Positions 16,814-25,026 of a stretch of 64,000 nucleotides of DNA are shown in pieces. Origin of the DNA: SSC4 sp964443225 (GTDB lineage: Bacteria; Chloroflexota; Anaerolineae; SSC4; Amarolineaceae); contig CAYUCC010000012.1 in the NCBI GenBank assembly GCA_964443225.1, positions 35,370-99,369 on the forward strand. Direction: 5' to 3'. Below the pieces are notes generated by a model. The model saw only the letters and a program-made list of their open reading frames with translations, did no database searches and was not told the origin of the DNA. How positions within the stretch are numbered: position 1 is the first letter of the stretch; each line of letters starts with the position of its first letter. Both the position numbers and the translations under genes were made by a program.

Positions 16814-17941
16814 TCACAAATCCATGCGCGTCTCACGGATCAAATGATCCACCACCGCCTTGATGTCGCCGGTCTGCTGGTACACGCGCAGCTGGCGGTC
16901 GGCGCTGGTGCCGTGTTCGAGGATACGGTAGATCGGATCGATCGCTTCGCGCGTTCCTAGCTCTTCGATTTGATCGTCCACCAGGCGCAGCAGCTCCCGG
17001 ATCAAAGTGCGCGTGGGCAGCTCGACCCCTTTGCCGAAATCGATCAGCTTGCCATCGATACCGTGTTGCACGGCGCGCCACTTGTTTTCCTGGATGTAAT
17101 CGCGCCGGTAGACACGGAAGGTGATGTTCTGGCGGCGCAGCTCCCACAGCCAGGCGACCAGGGCCTGGAACAGGGCCGCGAGGGCGATGGCTTCGTCGAC
17201 GCGCGTGACCATGTCACACACGCGGAACTCGATCGTGGGGAACGAATAGTGCGGGCGTACGTCCCACCAGATTTTGGACCCGTTGGGGATGCAGCCGGTG
17301 TTGATCAGCGTTTCGATGAAGCGCTGGAAATCACCCCACGAGTCGAAGCGTTCGGGCACGCCGCTGCGCGGGAAGTCCTCGAAGACGATGCTGCGGTACG
17401 ATTTGAAGCCGGTGTTGCTGCCCTGCCAGAACGGTGAGCTGGTCGAAAGCGCCAGCACGTGTGGCAGCAGGTAGCGGATCACGTTCATGCAGTCGATGGC
17501 AAAGTCGCGGTCTTCGATGCCGATGTGGACGTGCATGCCAAAGATCAGCAGGCGCTGCGCCAGGATCTGCATGTCCTGTACGACACCCTTGTAACGGTCG
17601 AACGGCGTGATCTCCTGCTGTGACCAGTGCGAAAAGGGGTGGGTGGCGGCGGCCACGATCGCCAGGCCGCGATCCTCGGCCAGTTTGACGATCATCTGAC
17701 GCTGTTTGATCAGCTCGTCCTGCAGGCGGGCGACGTTGTCGCACACCGGTGTGCCCAGCTCCACCATCGACTGGTGCATTTCAGGTTTGATGGCATGTTC
17801 TTTGAGAATCCCTTTTTCGACGTTCGCTGTGCCGGTATCTTCCATCAGCTCGGTGATGGCCGCCTTGAGCTCGCGCGTCGCGGGATCGATGATCTGATAT
17901 TCTTCTTCGACGCCAATCGTCAGGGAAGGTCGTTTCAGCAT
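16814..17941 (-). CDS. YbdK-type carboxylate-amine ligase (GCS2 family), copy A
   Basis: 375-residue enzyme of the glutamate-cysteine ligase 2 superfamily, which joins a carboxylate to an amine using ATP. Family marks: IGVEEEYQIIDPATREL at the N-terminus (metal-binding glutamates), a central FGMHVHIGIEDRD segment, ALSTSSPFWQGSNTGFKSYR, and TIEFRVCD. It begins 18 bases after its tandem paralogue (copy B), with GAGGA before ATG 17941, and ends the six-gene operon. YbdK itself has weak glutamate-cysteine ligase activity; the true substrates here are unknown. The two copies have diverged clearly, so they may act on different substrates or as a heteromer. Confidence 0.9.
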   Translation of the reverse strand: MLKRPSLTIGVEEEYQIIDPATRELKAAITELMEDTGTANVEKGILKEHAIKPEMHQSMVELGTPVCDNVARLQDELIKQRQMIVKLAEDRGLAIVAAATHPFSHWSQQEITPFDRYKGVVQDMQILAQRLLIFGMHVHIGIEDRDFAIDCMNVIRYLLPHVLALSTSSPFWQGSNTGFKSYRSIVFEDFPRSGVPERFDSWGDFQRFIETLINTGCIPNGSKIWWDVRPHYSFPTIEFRVCDMVTRVDEAIALAALFQALVAWLWELRRQNITFRVYRRDYIQENKWRAVQHGIDGKLIDFGKGVELPTRTLIRELLRLVDDQIEELGTREAIDPIYRILEHGTSADRQLRVYQQTGDIKAVVDHLIRETRMDL

Positions 17942-17959
17942 AATCGTCCTCTTTTCTCG

Positions 17960-19087
17960 CTACTGCTCGAGGCCCAGGGCCGTTTCCATCACCAGGTGGT
18001 CGACCACCGCCTGCAAGTTGCCGTTGTTACGCTCGTACACCGTCAGCTGCCGGTCGGCGCTGGTACCGTGTTCGATGATTTCGTAACAGTGCTCGATCTC
18101 CTCACGGCAGTTGAGCTCGTCGACCATCGGATCGACCAGGCGCAGCAGCTCACGCACCAGGGTGCGCGCCGGCAGCTGCTGTTGTTTGCCGAAATCGACC
18201 AGTTTGCCGTCCAGGCCGTAGCGGACGGCGCGCCACTTGTTTTCGGCGATCAGGCTGCGCGGGTACGGGCGGAACTGCAGGTTGTGGCGGCGCAGCTCGA
18301 TCAGCCAGGCGACCGTAGCCTGCACCAGCGCCGCCACGGCCATGGTTTCGTTCAGGGTCGTGCAGGCGTCGAAGGCGCGGAACTGCAGGGTGGGCAGCCG
18401 CCAGTGCGGGCGCAGGTCCCAGTAGATCTCGCGCTCGTGCCCGATGCAGTGCGTCGCCAGCAGCATGTCCATGTACTCCCGGTATTCGCTCCAGGAGGCG
18501 AATGCGTGGGGGATCCCGCTGCGCGGCAGGTTCTCCAGGAGGACGTTGCGGTACGATTTGAGGCCGGTCTTGCGTCCGGCCCAGAAGGGCGAGCTGGTCG
18601 ACAGCGTCAGGATGTGCGGGATCATGTAGCGCACGATGTTCATCACGTCGATCATCAGCTCGGGGTCGTCGATGCCGATGTGCACGTGGGTGCCGAAGAT
18701 GAGGAGCCGCTGGGCGAGCATGTCGCGCCCGGTCACCAGGCCCTCGAGGTGCCCCGGTCGCGGGATCTGTGAGCGGCGCCAGGAGGTGATGGGGTGCGTA
18801 CCCGCGGCCGCCACCACGAAGCCGCGCTCGCGTGCCAGCTCGATGATGCCCAGACGCTGCTGCAGGAGCGATTGACGCGCCTCCTTGATGTCCTGTGAGA
18901 TGGGAACGCCCATGTCCAACGAGGCGGGCATCTCGAGCTGAATCTCACCCATGGCATCCTGTTCGCGCAGGACCAGCCGATCCAGGTCCATGACGCGCGA
19001 GATGATCGATTTCAGCTCACGTGTCTCGGGATCGATGATCTGGTATTCTTCGGAGATGCCGATGCTGAGGGCGGACTTTTTCGCCAT
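17960..19087 (-). CDS. YbdK-type carboxylate-amine ligase (GCS2 family), copy B
   Basis: Second GCS2-type ligase, also 375 residues. It has IGISEEYQIIDPETREL, FGTHVHIGIDDPE, TLSTSSPFWAGRKTGLKSYR and LQFRAFDAC. Relative to copy A the first acidic motif reads SEEY rather than VEEEY, and the final motif FRAFD differs from FRVCD. ATG at 19087 is preceded by GAGGAGGCC; the longer upstream frame overlaps the next gene. Adjacent ATP-grasp and permuted ATP-grasp genes on the same transcript suggest successive amide bonds in one product. Confidence 0.9.
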   Translation of the reverse strand: MAKKSALSIGISEEYQIIDPETRELKSIISRVMDLDRLVLREQDAMGEIQLEMPASLDMGVPISQDIKEARQSLLQQRLGIIELARERGFVVAAAGTHPITSWRRSQIPRPGHLEGLVTGRDMLAQRLLIFGTHVHIGIDDPELMIDVMNIVRYMIPHILTLSTSSPFWAGRKTGLKSYRNVLLENLPRSGIPHAFASWSEYREYMDMLLATHCIGHEREIYWDLRPHWRLPTLQFRAFDACTTLNETMAVAALVQATVAWLIELRRHNLQFRPYPRSLIAENKWRAVRYGLDGKLVDFGKQQQLPARTLVRELLRLVDPMVDELNCREEIEHCYEIIEHGTSADRQLTVYERNNGNLQAVVDHLVMETALGLEQ

Positions 19088-19104
19088 ATGAGGCCTCCTC
19101 TGCT

Positions 19105-20478
19105 TCAATCCACGACAAAGGTCGGTATGGTCGATCCACCGCCGGCGGTGACGTTGAGCAGGGTCACGGTCGACAGGCGCGTCAGGCAGCCATCGATACG
19201 CTGCCCGTGAAAGACGAAGGGATCGCTGTCGACCAGGCGTTGGGCGATGACGACGTTGCCGGCGGCATCCAGGGCCGGGTAGTCTTCGTAGGCGATTTTG
19301 ACCCGCTCTTGCACAATCGACGGATCGTCGAGCGCCGAACGCAGCGCCTTCTCCCACGTGGCGGCATCGGTTTCCCAGCCAATGAGCACTCCTTTACCGC
19401 CGTATTCGTCGTTGGGCTTGAGGACCAGCTTATCCTGGTTCTGCACGCAGAAGGGCAGCAGGTCGACTTCCTGGCCGTGGAAGAGGGTCTTGCGCTCTTC
19501 GACGACGCGTGTCCAGGGGATGTGGGCGTCGATGGCGGCACGCTCACTGTCGTCGAAGAGGAACGCATTCTGTTCATCGCTCACGACGGCCAAGCTGGCC
19601 TTTTTGTGCAGGAGTTTGCACGTGAAGGGGTTCATCATGCAGATCTTGCCGTCGGCCAGCGCGTCGATGATGGGATGATTGAGGCCATACCGCTGCAGGA
19701 GCTCGGTGCTGAGCACGCGTTTGTAGACGAAATCGATCGCCAGGCCACCCCCGGCGCCACCCGCATACAGCACGCCTTTGCGGTACTCCAGATCGTCTGG
19801 TTCGACGATCACGACGGTGATGCCGTGCTGGCCCAGGTAGTCCCGGAAGAGATGGAACTCACTGGTTGTCGGCACACCTTTCCAGTCGACGATTGCCATT
19901 GTGGGGAGGGCCTGGCGGTTACCGCGCCACTGGTAATAGATGTTGAGTATGACGTCGAGGGCATGGTGGCGTGCCAGCAGCGGCCGGACGCTGTACCGCT
20001 CCTGGAAGGCCTGCATGAGGGGTGTCTGCAGGAATAACTCGGCCAACAAATCGCCATAGGCCATGGCTGCCGGGCTTTCTGCGTTGTATTCCAGGTAATG
20101 CAGCGTATAATCGTGGCTGAAGAACGAATCGAGACGCGCGGTGGGTACCGGCGTATCGTAGCCGGTGTCCAGGTGCACCAGGTATTCTTCTTCCGGTGTG
20201 AGGTGGACCTGTTGGCGCAGCGTAGGGTTGGCCATCATGGCCGTGTACACCTTGTTGAACGCGTCGACCAGCAGCGTGGACGCGCCTTTGACGAAGGCCC
20301 ATTCGGCGCGCGAGAAGAAGTGCGGGCGCAGCACCGACAGCAGGGGCCGGTCGCCAAAGAAGAGGTTGCGTGCGCGCTGGCCCTCGGTCAGTGCTTCCCA
20401 GGTGGCCGTCGCGCGTGCCGGCGTGCAGAGATCGTGATAAAAATCGATGGCGTCGAGGATGTTGGATTCGGTGCTCAT
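19105..20478 (-). CDS. Circularly permuted ATP-grasp protein (type 2)
   Basis: 457-residue predicted ligase of the circularly permuted ATP-grasp class, related to glutathionylspermidine-synthase-like folds. Visible motifs are LHYLEYNAESPAAMAYGDLL (characteristic E-N-AESP segment) and LVLKPNDEYGGKGVLIGWE (nucleotide-binding glycine loop and Lys), then RVKIAYEDYPAL and a VDSDPFVFHG segment. ATG 20478 lies one base after the stop of the ATP-grasp gene, so the two are translationally coupled. Such proteins are known from predicted operons that make unknown peptides or amides together with GCS2 ligases and esterases. Substrate is not inferable. Confidence 0.87.
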   Translation of the reverse strand: MSTESNILDAIDFYHDLCTPARATATWEALTEGQRARNLFFGDRPLLSVLRPHFFSRAEWAFVKGASTLLVDAFNKVYTAMMANPTLRQQVHLTPEEEYLVHLDTGYDTPVPTARLDSFFSHDYTLHYLEYNAESPAAMAYGDLLAELFLQTPLMQAFQERYSVRPLLARHHALDVILNIYYQWRGNRQALPTMAIVDWKGVPTTSEFHLFRDYLGQHGITVVIVEPDDLEYRKGVLYAGGAGGGLAIDFVYKRVLSTELLQRYGLNHPIIDALADGKICMMNPFTCKLLHKKASLAVVSDEQNAFLFDDSERAAIDAHIPWTRVVEERKTLFHGQEVDLLPFCVQNQDKLVLKPNDEYGGKGVLIGWETDAATWEKALRSALDDPSIVQERVKIAYEDYPALDAAGNVVIAQRLVDSDPFVFHGQRIDGCLTRLSTVTLLNVTAGGGSTIPTFVVD

Positions 20479-20479
20479 C

Positions 20480-21409
20480 TCAGCCACGCACGTATTTGCC
20501 CCACGGGTACGAATCGCCCTGCCAATCACCGCTTTTGGCGCGGCGAATCACCAGATCGGCCATGGCGTTGACCACCCACTCGAAATAGAACGGCGTAATC
20601 GAATTGACGTCCATGTCGGGTGCCGGGTTCATGAAATCGATCGCGTAGGGCACCCCATCGCGCACGGCAAACTCGACCGTGTTCATGTCGTAACCGAGCG
20701 CGCGGTTCAGCAGCATAGCATCGTGTACGATGCGCGCCCCCAGGTCGGCCGACAGGTGGGCGTGTTCGATGTGATAGCGTCGTTCGCGCGGATCGTATTT
20801 GATCGGCATGACCACGTCCTGGCCGATGCACATGCAGCGCACGTAGTGATCCCACTCGATGAACTCCTGCAGCACCATCGTCAGCTGGCCGGTTTGGTCG
20901 TAGGCCGCGATCAGCTCGTCGATCGTATTGACCTTGTAGACGTGACGCCAGCCGCCGCCCCAGGCGTCCTTCAGGATGGCCGGCAGACCGACGTAGTCGG
21001 TAATGGCGTCCCAATTCAGGGGATAGACCAGGTTGCGCAGGCTTTCGGTGACGATGCCTTCGATATAATCCTTGTTGGGGAGCACCAGGGTGCGTGGGCT
21101 GGCGACGCCCAATTGGGTCGCCAGGGAGGCCTCGAAGAACTTGTCATCGGATGACCACATGAACGGATTGTTGATCACGTAGGTTCCCTGCAGGACCGCA
21201 TTCTTCAGGTAGGCGCGGTAGTACGGGATCTCGTGCGAGATGCGGTCGATGATCACCCGATACTCGTTGGGTTCGTTCTGCATCGTGCCGCCGAGTTTGA
21301 CGTACTCGGCCGTCACGCCCTCGTTGCGACGGTTGACTTCTTCGATAAATGCGGGTGGAAACGACCATTCGCGCCCCACCATGATACCCACCTTCAACAG
21401 ACTGGTCAT
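20480..21409 (-). CDS. ATP-grasp ligase
   Basis: 309-residue canonical ATP-grasp enzyme. An N-terminal pre-ATP-grasp domain (VGIMVGREWSFPPAFIEEVN) leads to AILKDAWGGGWRHVYKV (Lys plus glycine-rich loop), MVLQEFIEWDHYVR (ATP-binding Glu) and YAIDFMNPAPDMDVNS, where the metal ligands sit. It resembles RimK/D-Ala ligase-like enzymes that form amide or ester bonds through an acyl-phosphate. ATG 21409 follows AAGGAGATC perfectly; an upstream start at 21445 is less likely. It is the third coding gene of the operon and directly precedes the permuted ATP-grasp gene. Confidence 0.9.
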   Translation of the reverse strand: MTSLLKVGIMVGREWSFPPAFIEEVNRRNEGVTAEYVKLGGTMQNEPNEYRVIIDRISHEIPYYRAYLKNAVLQGTYVINNPFMWSSDDKFFEASLATQLGVASPRTLVLPNKDYIEGIVTESLRNLVYPLNWDAITDYVGLPAILKDAWGGGWRHVYKVNTIDELIAAYDQTGQLTMVLQEFIEWDHYVRCMCIGQDVVMPIKYDPRERRYHIEHAHLSADLGARIVHDAMLLNRALGYDMNTVEFAVRDGVPYAIDFMNPAPDMDVNSITPFYFEWVVNAMADLVIRRAKSGDWQGDSYPWGKYVRG

Positions 21410-21461
21410 GTGATCTCCTTCCATTATTCCCACGCGTATTACCACGCAATCCCCACGCGGG

Positions 21462-22178
21462 TCATGCGCCGCCGACGTACCAACGGATCATTTGCTGCCA
21501 ATACGGCCAATCATGGGCCCAACCTTCCCATACACGCAGCGCGTGCCAGATCCCTTGGCTCCACAGGGCGTTGGAGAGGTCGCGGTTGTTCTGGTAATGT
21601 GGGTCCTGATCACCAATGGCGATGATGATATCCAGCCGCTGCAGCATCTGCAGGCGTGCGGCGTCGTGTTCGTTGGGGACATAGTCCACTGGATTGTTGA
21701 AATAGACATGCTCGTCGTAGTAGTCGTCGAGCATGTTACGGATGTCGTACTTGCCACTGAGGCCGATCGTGCGTCCCACCAGGTCAGGGTGGCGGAGGGC
21801 GTAATTGATCGCGTGGTATGCGCCGAAGCTGCAGCCGTGGGTGATCAAAAACGGGTTTGGATTGTGGGTTTGGGTGAAGGGCACCACTTCTTCGGTGATG
21901 TACTGGTCGTACTGGACGTGACGCTGGATGCGGCCGCTGGGATGTGCCCAACTACAGTAGAAACTTTCGGCATCGACGCTGTCCACCGTGTAGACCTGCA
22001 GATTGCCCTGCTCGATGTGATCCTGCAGTGCCCAGATCATGCCGCGGTCTTCGTAGTCGAAGAAGCGGCCCTGTGAGGTGGGAAAGACGATCATGCGGGC
22101 CCCCGCATGGCCGAAGACCAGCAGCTCCATCTTGCGGTTCAAGACAGGGCTAAACCATTGATGATATGCTCGGTTCAT
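21462..22178 (-). CDS. Alpha/beta-hydrolase esterase
   Basis: 238-residue serine hydrolase of the putative esterase (EstA/Fes-like) group. The nucleophile elbow is THGCSFGAYHA (Ser in G-C-S-F-G), the acid is probably in IIAIGDQDPHY and the His lies in VWEGWAHDWPYW. The N-terminus (NRKMELLVFGHAGARMIVFPTS) matches bacterial homologues annotated only as esterase. The ATG overlaps the stop of the preceding small gene (ATGA). In the operon it may release or trim the ligase product, or act on an ester intermediate; this is inference. Confidence 0.88.
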   Translation of the reverse strand: MNRAYHQWFSPVLNRKMELLVFGHAGARMIVFPTSQGRFFDYEDRGMIWALQDHIEQGNLQVYTVDSVDAESFYCSWAHPSGRIQRHVQYDQYITEEVVPFTQTHNPNPFLITHGCSFGAYHAINYALRHPDLVGRTIGLSGKYDIRNMLDDYYDEHVYFNNPVDYVPNEHDAARLQMLQRLDIIIAIGDQDPHYQNNRDLSNALWSQGIWHALRVWEGWAHDWPYWQQMIRWYVGGA

Positions 22179-22528
22179 ACACTCCTCGCTGAATCAGGAT
22201 CGACAAAGGTCAAAGGGAAATCGAGGTGTTTTTCGTCCAGCACCTGCCCGCCGCGTGTCAGACGCAGCTCCAGCCGGTAGACCAGGTCTGCCTGGGGTGG
22301 CCGGCGCAGGTGCAGGGTGTGTGACAGTTCCTGATCGTGCAGCTCGATCACGGCCAGGCTGGCCACGGCATGACCGGCCGGATCGAGCACGCGTGCGTCC
22401 AGGTCGGGATATTCGGCAAAGGCACTGATCGCCACGCGCAGCCACAACCGCTGCAGGTCTGGGTACGGGTATACCACCGCGTCGACGATGTGGGCCGGCG
22501 CATCTTCCCAATTGAGCTGAATTTGCAT
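22175..22528 (-). CDS. Small beta-rich protein of unknown function, first gene of the amidoligase operon
   Basis: 117-residue protein I do not recognise. Alternating hydrophobic patterns (LWLRVAISAFAEY, AVASLAVIELHD, DLVYRLELRLTRGG) suggest a compact beta-sandwich; there is no signal peptide, TM helix or Cys. ATG 22528 lies only 32 bases after the selC 3' end, with no clear ribosome-binding site, and the stop overlaps the esterase start. The tight spacing argues that it belongs to the biosynthetic operon, perhaps as a scaffold or carrier. Earlier in-frame starts run through the tRNA and were rejected. Confidence 0.7.
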   Translation of the reverse strand: MQIQLNWEDAPAHIVDAVVYPYPDLQRLWLRVAISAFAEYPDLDARVLDPAGHAVASLAVIELHDQELSHTLHLRRPPQADLVYRLELRLTRGGQVLDEKHLDFPLTFVDPDSARSV

Positions 22529-22560
22529 GTTTGCCAGTGTACTTCTGGTTGGAATCACAA

Positions 22561-22656
22561 CGGGAGTAGGTGGGAGTCGAACCCACCGCGGCCGCCTCGA
22601 CAGCACCCGCCACCGGTTTTGAAGACCGGGGAGCCCACCGGGACCCATCCACCCCC
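22561..22656 (-). tRNA. selC: Selenocysteine tRNA, anticodon TCA
   Basis: 96-nt tRNA on the minus strand. The 8-bp acceptor GGGGGTGG pairs with CTACTCCC (two G-U pairs), discriminator G, no encoded CCA. A 6-bp D stem GGGTCC/GGGCTC closes a CGGT loop; the anticodon arm CCGGT-CTTCAAA-ACCGG carries TCA; a long variable arm (about 25 nt) follows; the T arm is GTGGG-TTCGACT-CCCAC. The 8+5 acceptor/T helix, 6-bp D stem and long extra arm match bacterial tRNA-Sec. It is 32 bases upstream of the amidoligase operon, on the same strand, with a promoter at 22759-22787. selA, selB and selD are not in the window. Confidence 0.95.
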
Positions 22657-22758
22657 ACGGAGTATCCTTCATGATCCACGGGCCGGTCAGATCGTATCGA
22701 ACCAGGGCGTGCGGTGGCGCGTTTCTGTCGCGACCACGTGGTGTTCGGAATCATGCGG

Positions 22759-22787
22759 ATGATACAACCTTTTCGGTTATTCGTCAA
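22759..22787 (-). promoter_or_regulatory. Promoter of selC and probably of the amidoligase operon
   Basis: Minus strand TTGACG (22787-22782), 17-base spacer, TATCAT (22764-22759), placing a start near 22751, about 95 bases before the tRNA. No terminator is visible between selC and the first coding gene. Confidence 0.6.
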
Positions 22788-23141
22788 GGCGCAGTTTCGA
22801 GGCGCCAAACCCATCAGGTCCTGATTTCACAGCCAGCGACAGTCCCGTGTCGGGAAGGTTCGACCCCACGCGAGATGAGCCTGGTGTGGTCTTCCGCAGG
22901 CATCATGGCATCTGCGAGATTGAAAAACCGATACGATCAGACTGTAACGTAGGGCGTTCTGCCGCCGTCAATACTATCAGCGTAAACGCCTTCGTGCCAG
23001 CGCAGGGCCGCTTGACGGCGAGCTGGCGGTCGATGACCAAACTTCAAGAAGGCCCTATGTCCACCCTGGCCGGTCATGCGCGATGGCGTAATGTATCTTT
23101 GATTCCCGAAATAGCGCCAACAAATAACCCGAATGCCGTAC
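22788..23141. other. Intergenic region without a supported gene
   Basis: Between the divergent selC promoter and the plus-strand promoter at 23142. It contains two small stems (CCCG-TGT-CGGG at 22844-22854, and an imperfect hairpin at 22853-22895 with GGAA/TTCC, GACC/GGTC and CAC/GTG steps). Short open frames show no convincing protein. Confidence 0.5.
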
Positions 23142-23170
23142 TGGACAAATGCCAGGATGTATGCTAGAAT
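23142..23170 (+). promoter_or_regulatory. Promoter of the dockerin-like secreted protein gene
   Basis: TGGACA (23142-23147), 17-base spacer, TAGAAT (23165-23170), about 80 bases before ATG 23258. Confidence 0.6.
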
Positions 23171-23257
23171 CGGGTAGCTGAGCAATAGGGCCGTGGGCCG
23201 CGCTCGCTTCCCCACAGAGAGAATCTCAGATCACATTTGGTGCTTAGGAGGCGAAAC

Positions 23258-24022
23258 ATGATTCGTGTATCCCGATTTGGGCGACTGGCTGCAGTCGTGG
23301 GGCTGGTGGCACTCTTAGCCATGGCAACAGCTGCTCCAGCCATCCCCGCCCAGCCCGATGCCGGTACCATCTCCACAGGTGCCGCAAGTGTCTGGAATGG
23401 CCATACATGCTCGGCTGCCGTACCAGTGAATATCACAGGTTTGGGCGCTGGTCTTGGTGGTTACGAGACGAAGGTGAATTGGGATCCGGCCCGCTTCAGC
23501 TCGGCCGATGCCGACGTGTCGATTGCACTGACGCCGTATCTGACCAATGGTGGCACGCGTTCCCAGACGGGTGACAGTGGCACCCCAGCCCTGAAGGCCG
23601 TTACGTCGGGTGCAGTGAAGTTTGGTGCCTATTCTTGGGGTACCAGCAACCCGCCGGGCAATATGGCCGCGGGCCAGCTGGCTACGGTGAATGTCAAGCC
23701 AACGGCCACCTGTGGCTCGGCCGCTCTGACGATGAGCGAAACGCAGTTGGTTGACATCAACGGTGCCATCATTGCCCTGACCGCGCAGACCGGCAGCAAC
23801 GTCAGCGTGTTCAGCCGCTATGACACCAACGGTGTGCAGAGCACGATCAACGCCGCCGATGTGACTGCGGTTGTGAATCGGCTGGGCCAGTCAACGGTGT
23901 CACCTTGTGGGACCAACTACCAGTACAACGTCAACCTGGTGCAGAGCACCATCAACGCGGCCGACGTGACGGCAGTCGTGGCCAAGCTGGGCCAAACCAC
24001 GACGGCTGCGTGTGTGGGCTAG
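23258..24022 (+). CDS. Secreted cohesin-like protein with two dockerin-like repeats
   Basis: 254-residue exported protein. A signal peptide (LAAVVGLVALLAMATAAPAIPA) is followed by a beta-sandwich resembling cohesin/carbohydrate-binding folds (VNITGLGAGLGGYETKVNWD, QLATVNVKPTATCGSAALTM) and a C-terminal pair of near-identical repeats, each of the form N-(GV/LV)-QSTINAADVTAVVxxLGQ, which are dockerin type-I-like helices with a D/N-rich calcium loop. ATG 23258 follows AGGAGG. Both modules in one chain suggest a self-assembling or adaptor surface protein. It opens a run of four secreted proteins on this strand. Confidence 0.82.
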   Translation: MIRVSRFGRLAAVVGLVALLAMATAAPAIPAQPDAGTISTGAASVWNGHTCSAAVPVNITGLGAGLGGYETKVNWDPARFSSADADVSIALTPYLTNGGTRSQTGDSGTPALKAVTSGAVKFGAYSWGTSNPPGNMAAGQLATVNVKPTATCGSAALTMSETQLVDINGAIIALTAQTGSNVSVFSRYDTNGVQSTINAADVTAVVNRLGQSTVSPCGTNYQYNVNLVQSTINAADVTAVVAKLGQTTTAACVG

Positions 24023-24196
24023 TTCGAGCAACGGGCACAAAGGTGTGTGCAGGATGTCACCCTGTCACTGTCCTGCTGCGCCTCGAATACCGCAGCACCG
24101 CTGCCGGGACACCGGATCGGGGCGGGCTGCTTTTCCGGAAATGGTTAAGCCCGCCGAGTACTTTAGTTTCGTTTTGTATGGAAGGAGCGATGAATT

Positions 24197-24898
24197 ATGA
24201 AGCTATTCCGGCTCGTTGCCGTCCTCGTGGTAATCACTCTGTTGGTTGGCGTGTTGCCACTGGTCAGCGCATCCAGTCTGGCCGGTATCGGTAACCCGAC
24301 CCTGCGTGCCCGCGCCACGGGTAACCCCAATGTCACAGAGATTGTTGCGGATGGCATCACCGATGGTGGCGTAGCGGGTTATGGCGCTGCAGCTTTTGTG
24401 GTCTGGTTTACCGTGCCGCCTAACGTTGCTTTGGGTGATATTACGGTGGCCGCAGGACCGGCCTGGATGGCTCAAAACTGCAGCTTCACCACGTCGCTGG
24501 TTGCGCCGGCGGCTGCCACCGTACCCAACACCTACCAGCTCGATGGATTCTGCACAACCGCTGCCAGCGGTCCACGGGTAACCGGTAGTAATGTCCTGGT
24601 TGCCACGCTGACTTTTTCGGCGAATTCCTGCTCCGCCAATCCTGGCGGCTTCCTGGTCGATTTGACCGCCGAAGGGGAGAACACGTCCCTGGTCGAGCCT
24701 GACGGTACACCGTACATCATCCCACCGGCTGGGTTGACCGACGGTGGTGCTTGTGGTAACCCGACTGCGGTCACCTTGAGCAATATCACCGCTAACCCTG
24801 TGGCACCGATGGCCAACAGCCTGTACCTGACTGCTGCGGCTGCCATGGCCCTGCTGGGTGCCGCTGGCCTGGCGCTGCGTGGTATTCGCAAACACTGA
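24197..24898 (+). CDS. Exported surface protein with C-terminal membrane anchor
   Basis: 233-residue protein with signal peptide (LVAVLVVITLLVGVLPLVSA), a beta-rich extracellular domain containing four or more Cys (e.g. MAQNCSFTTSL, LDGFCTTAASG) and a C-terminal sorting-like tail: Pro before a hydrophobic stretch (LYLTAAAAMALLGAAGLAL) and a short basic end (RGIRKH). It shares the pattern PDWLA/AWMAQ-N-C-S-F and GFCTT with the next gene, so the two are paralogues. The role is unknown; the cohesin-like gene context suggests surface display. AAGGAGCG lies upstream of ATG 24197. Confidence 0.78.
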   Translation: MKLFRLVAVLVVITLLVGVLPLVSASSLAGIGNPTLRARATGNPNVTEIVADGITDGGVAGYGAAAFVVWFTVPPNVALGDITVAAGPAWMAQNCSFTTSLVAPAAATVPNTYQLDGFCTTAASGPRVTGSNVLVATLTFSANSCSANPGGFLVDLTAEGENTSLVEPDGTPYIIPPAGLTDGGACGNPTAVTLSNITANPVAPMANSLYLTAAAAMALLGAAGLALRGIRKH

Positions 24899-24918
24899 TC
24901 GGTTTCGTCTCCGTGGGG

Positions 24919-24958
24919 ACAGGGGTAGCCCTTGTGTAGGGCTGCCCCTGTTGTTTTT
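24919..24958 (+). terminator. Intrinsic terminator
   Basis: ACAGGGGTAGCCCT, 5-base loop, AGGGCTGCCCCTGT, then TGTTTTT: a 14-bp stem with one G-T pair, 21 bases after the surface-protein stop. Confidence 0.88.
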
Positions 24959-25026
24959 AACGAACAGGCGCGGCCAGCGCCGCCCTGTGGAGTGCTGATG
25001 GTCACCCTTCGATCTATTCTGCCAGC

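Noticed and set aside
22561..22656. Selenoprotein gene with in-frame TGA elsewhere in the window
   Set aside because: I checked genes for unexplained early TGA stops and saw no convincing case, so selC alone is reported.
22529..22672. N-terminal extension of the 117-residue protein
   Set aside because: It translates the selC gene; ATG 22528 is the only start outside the tRNA.
22937..23215. Open frame before the dockerin-like gene on the minus strand
   Set aside because: No homology pattern, overlaps the plus-strand promoter at 23142-23170 and has no ribosome-binding site.
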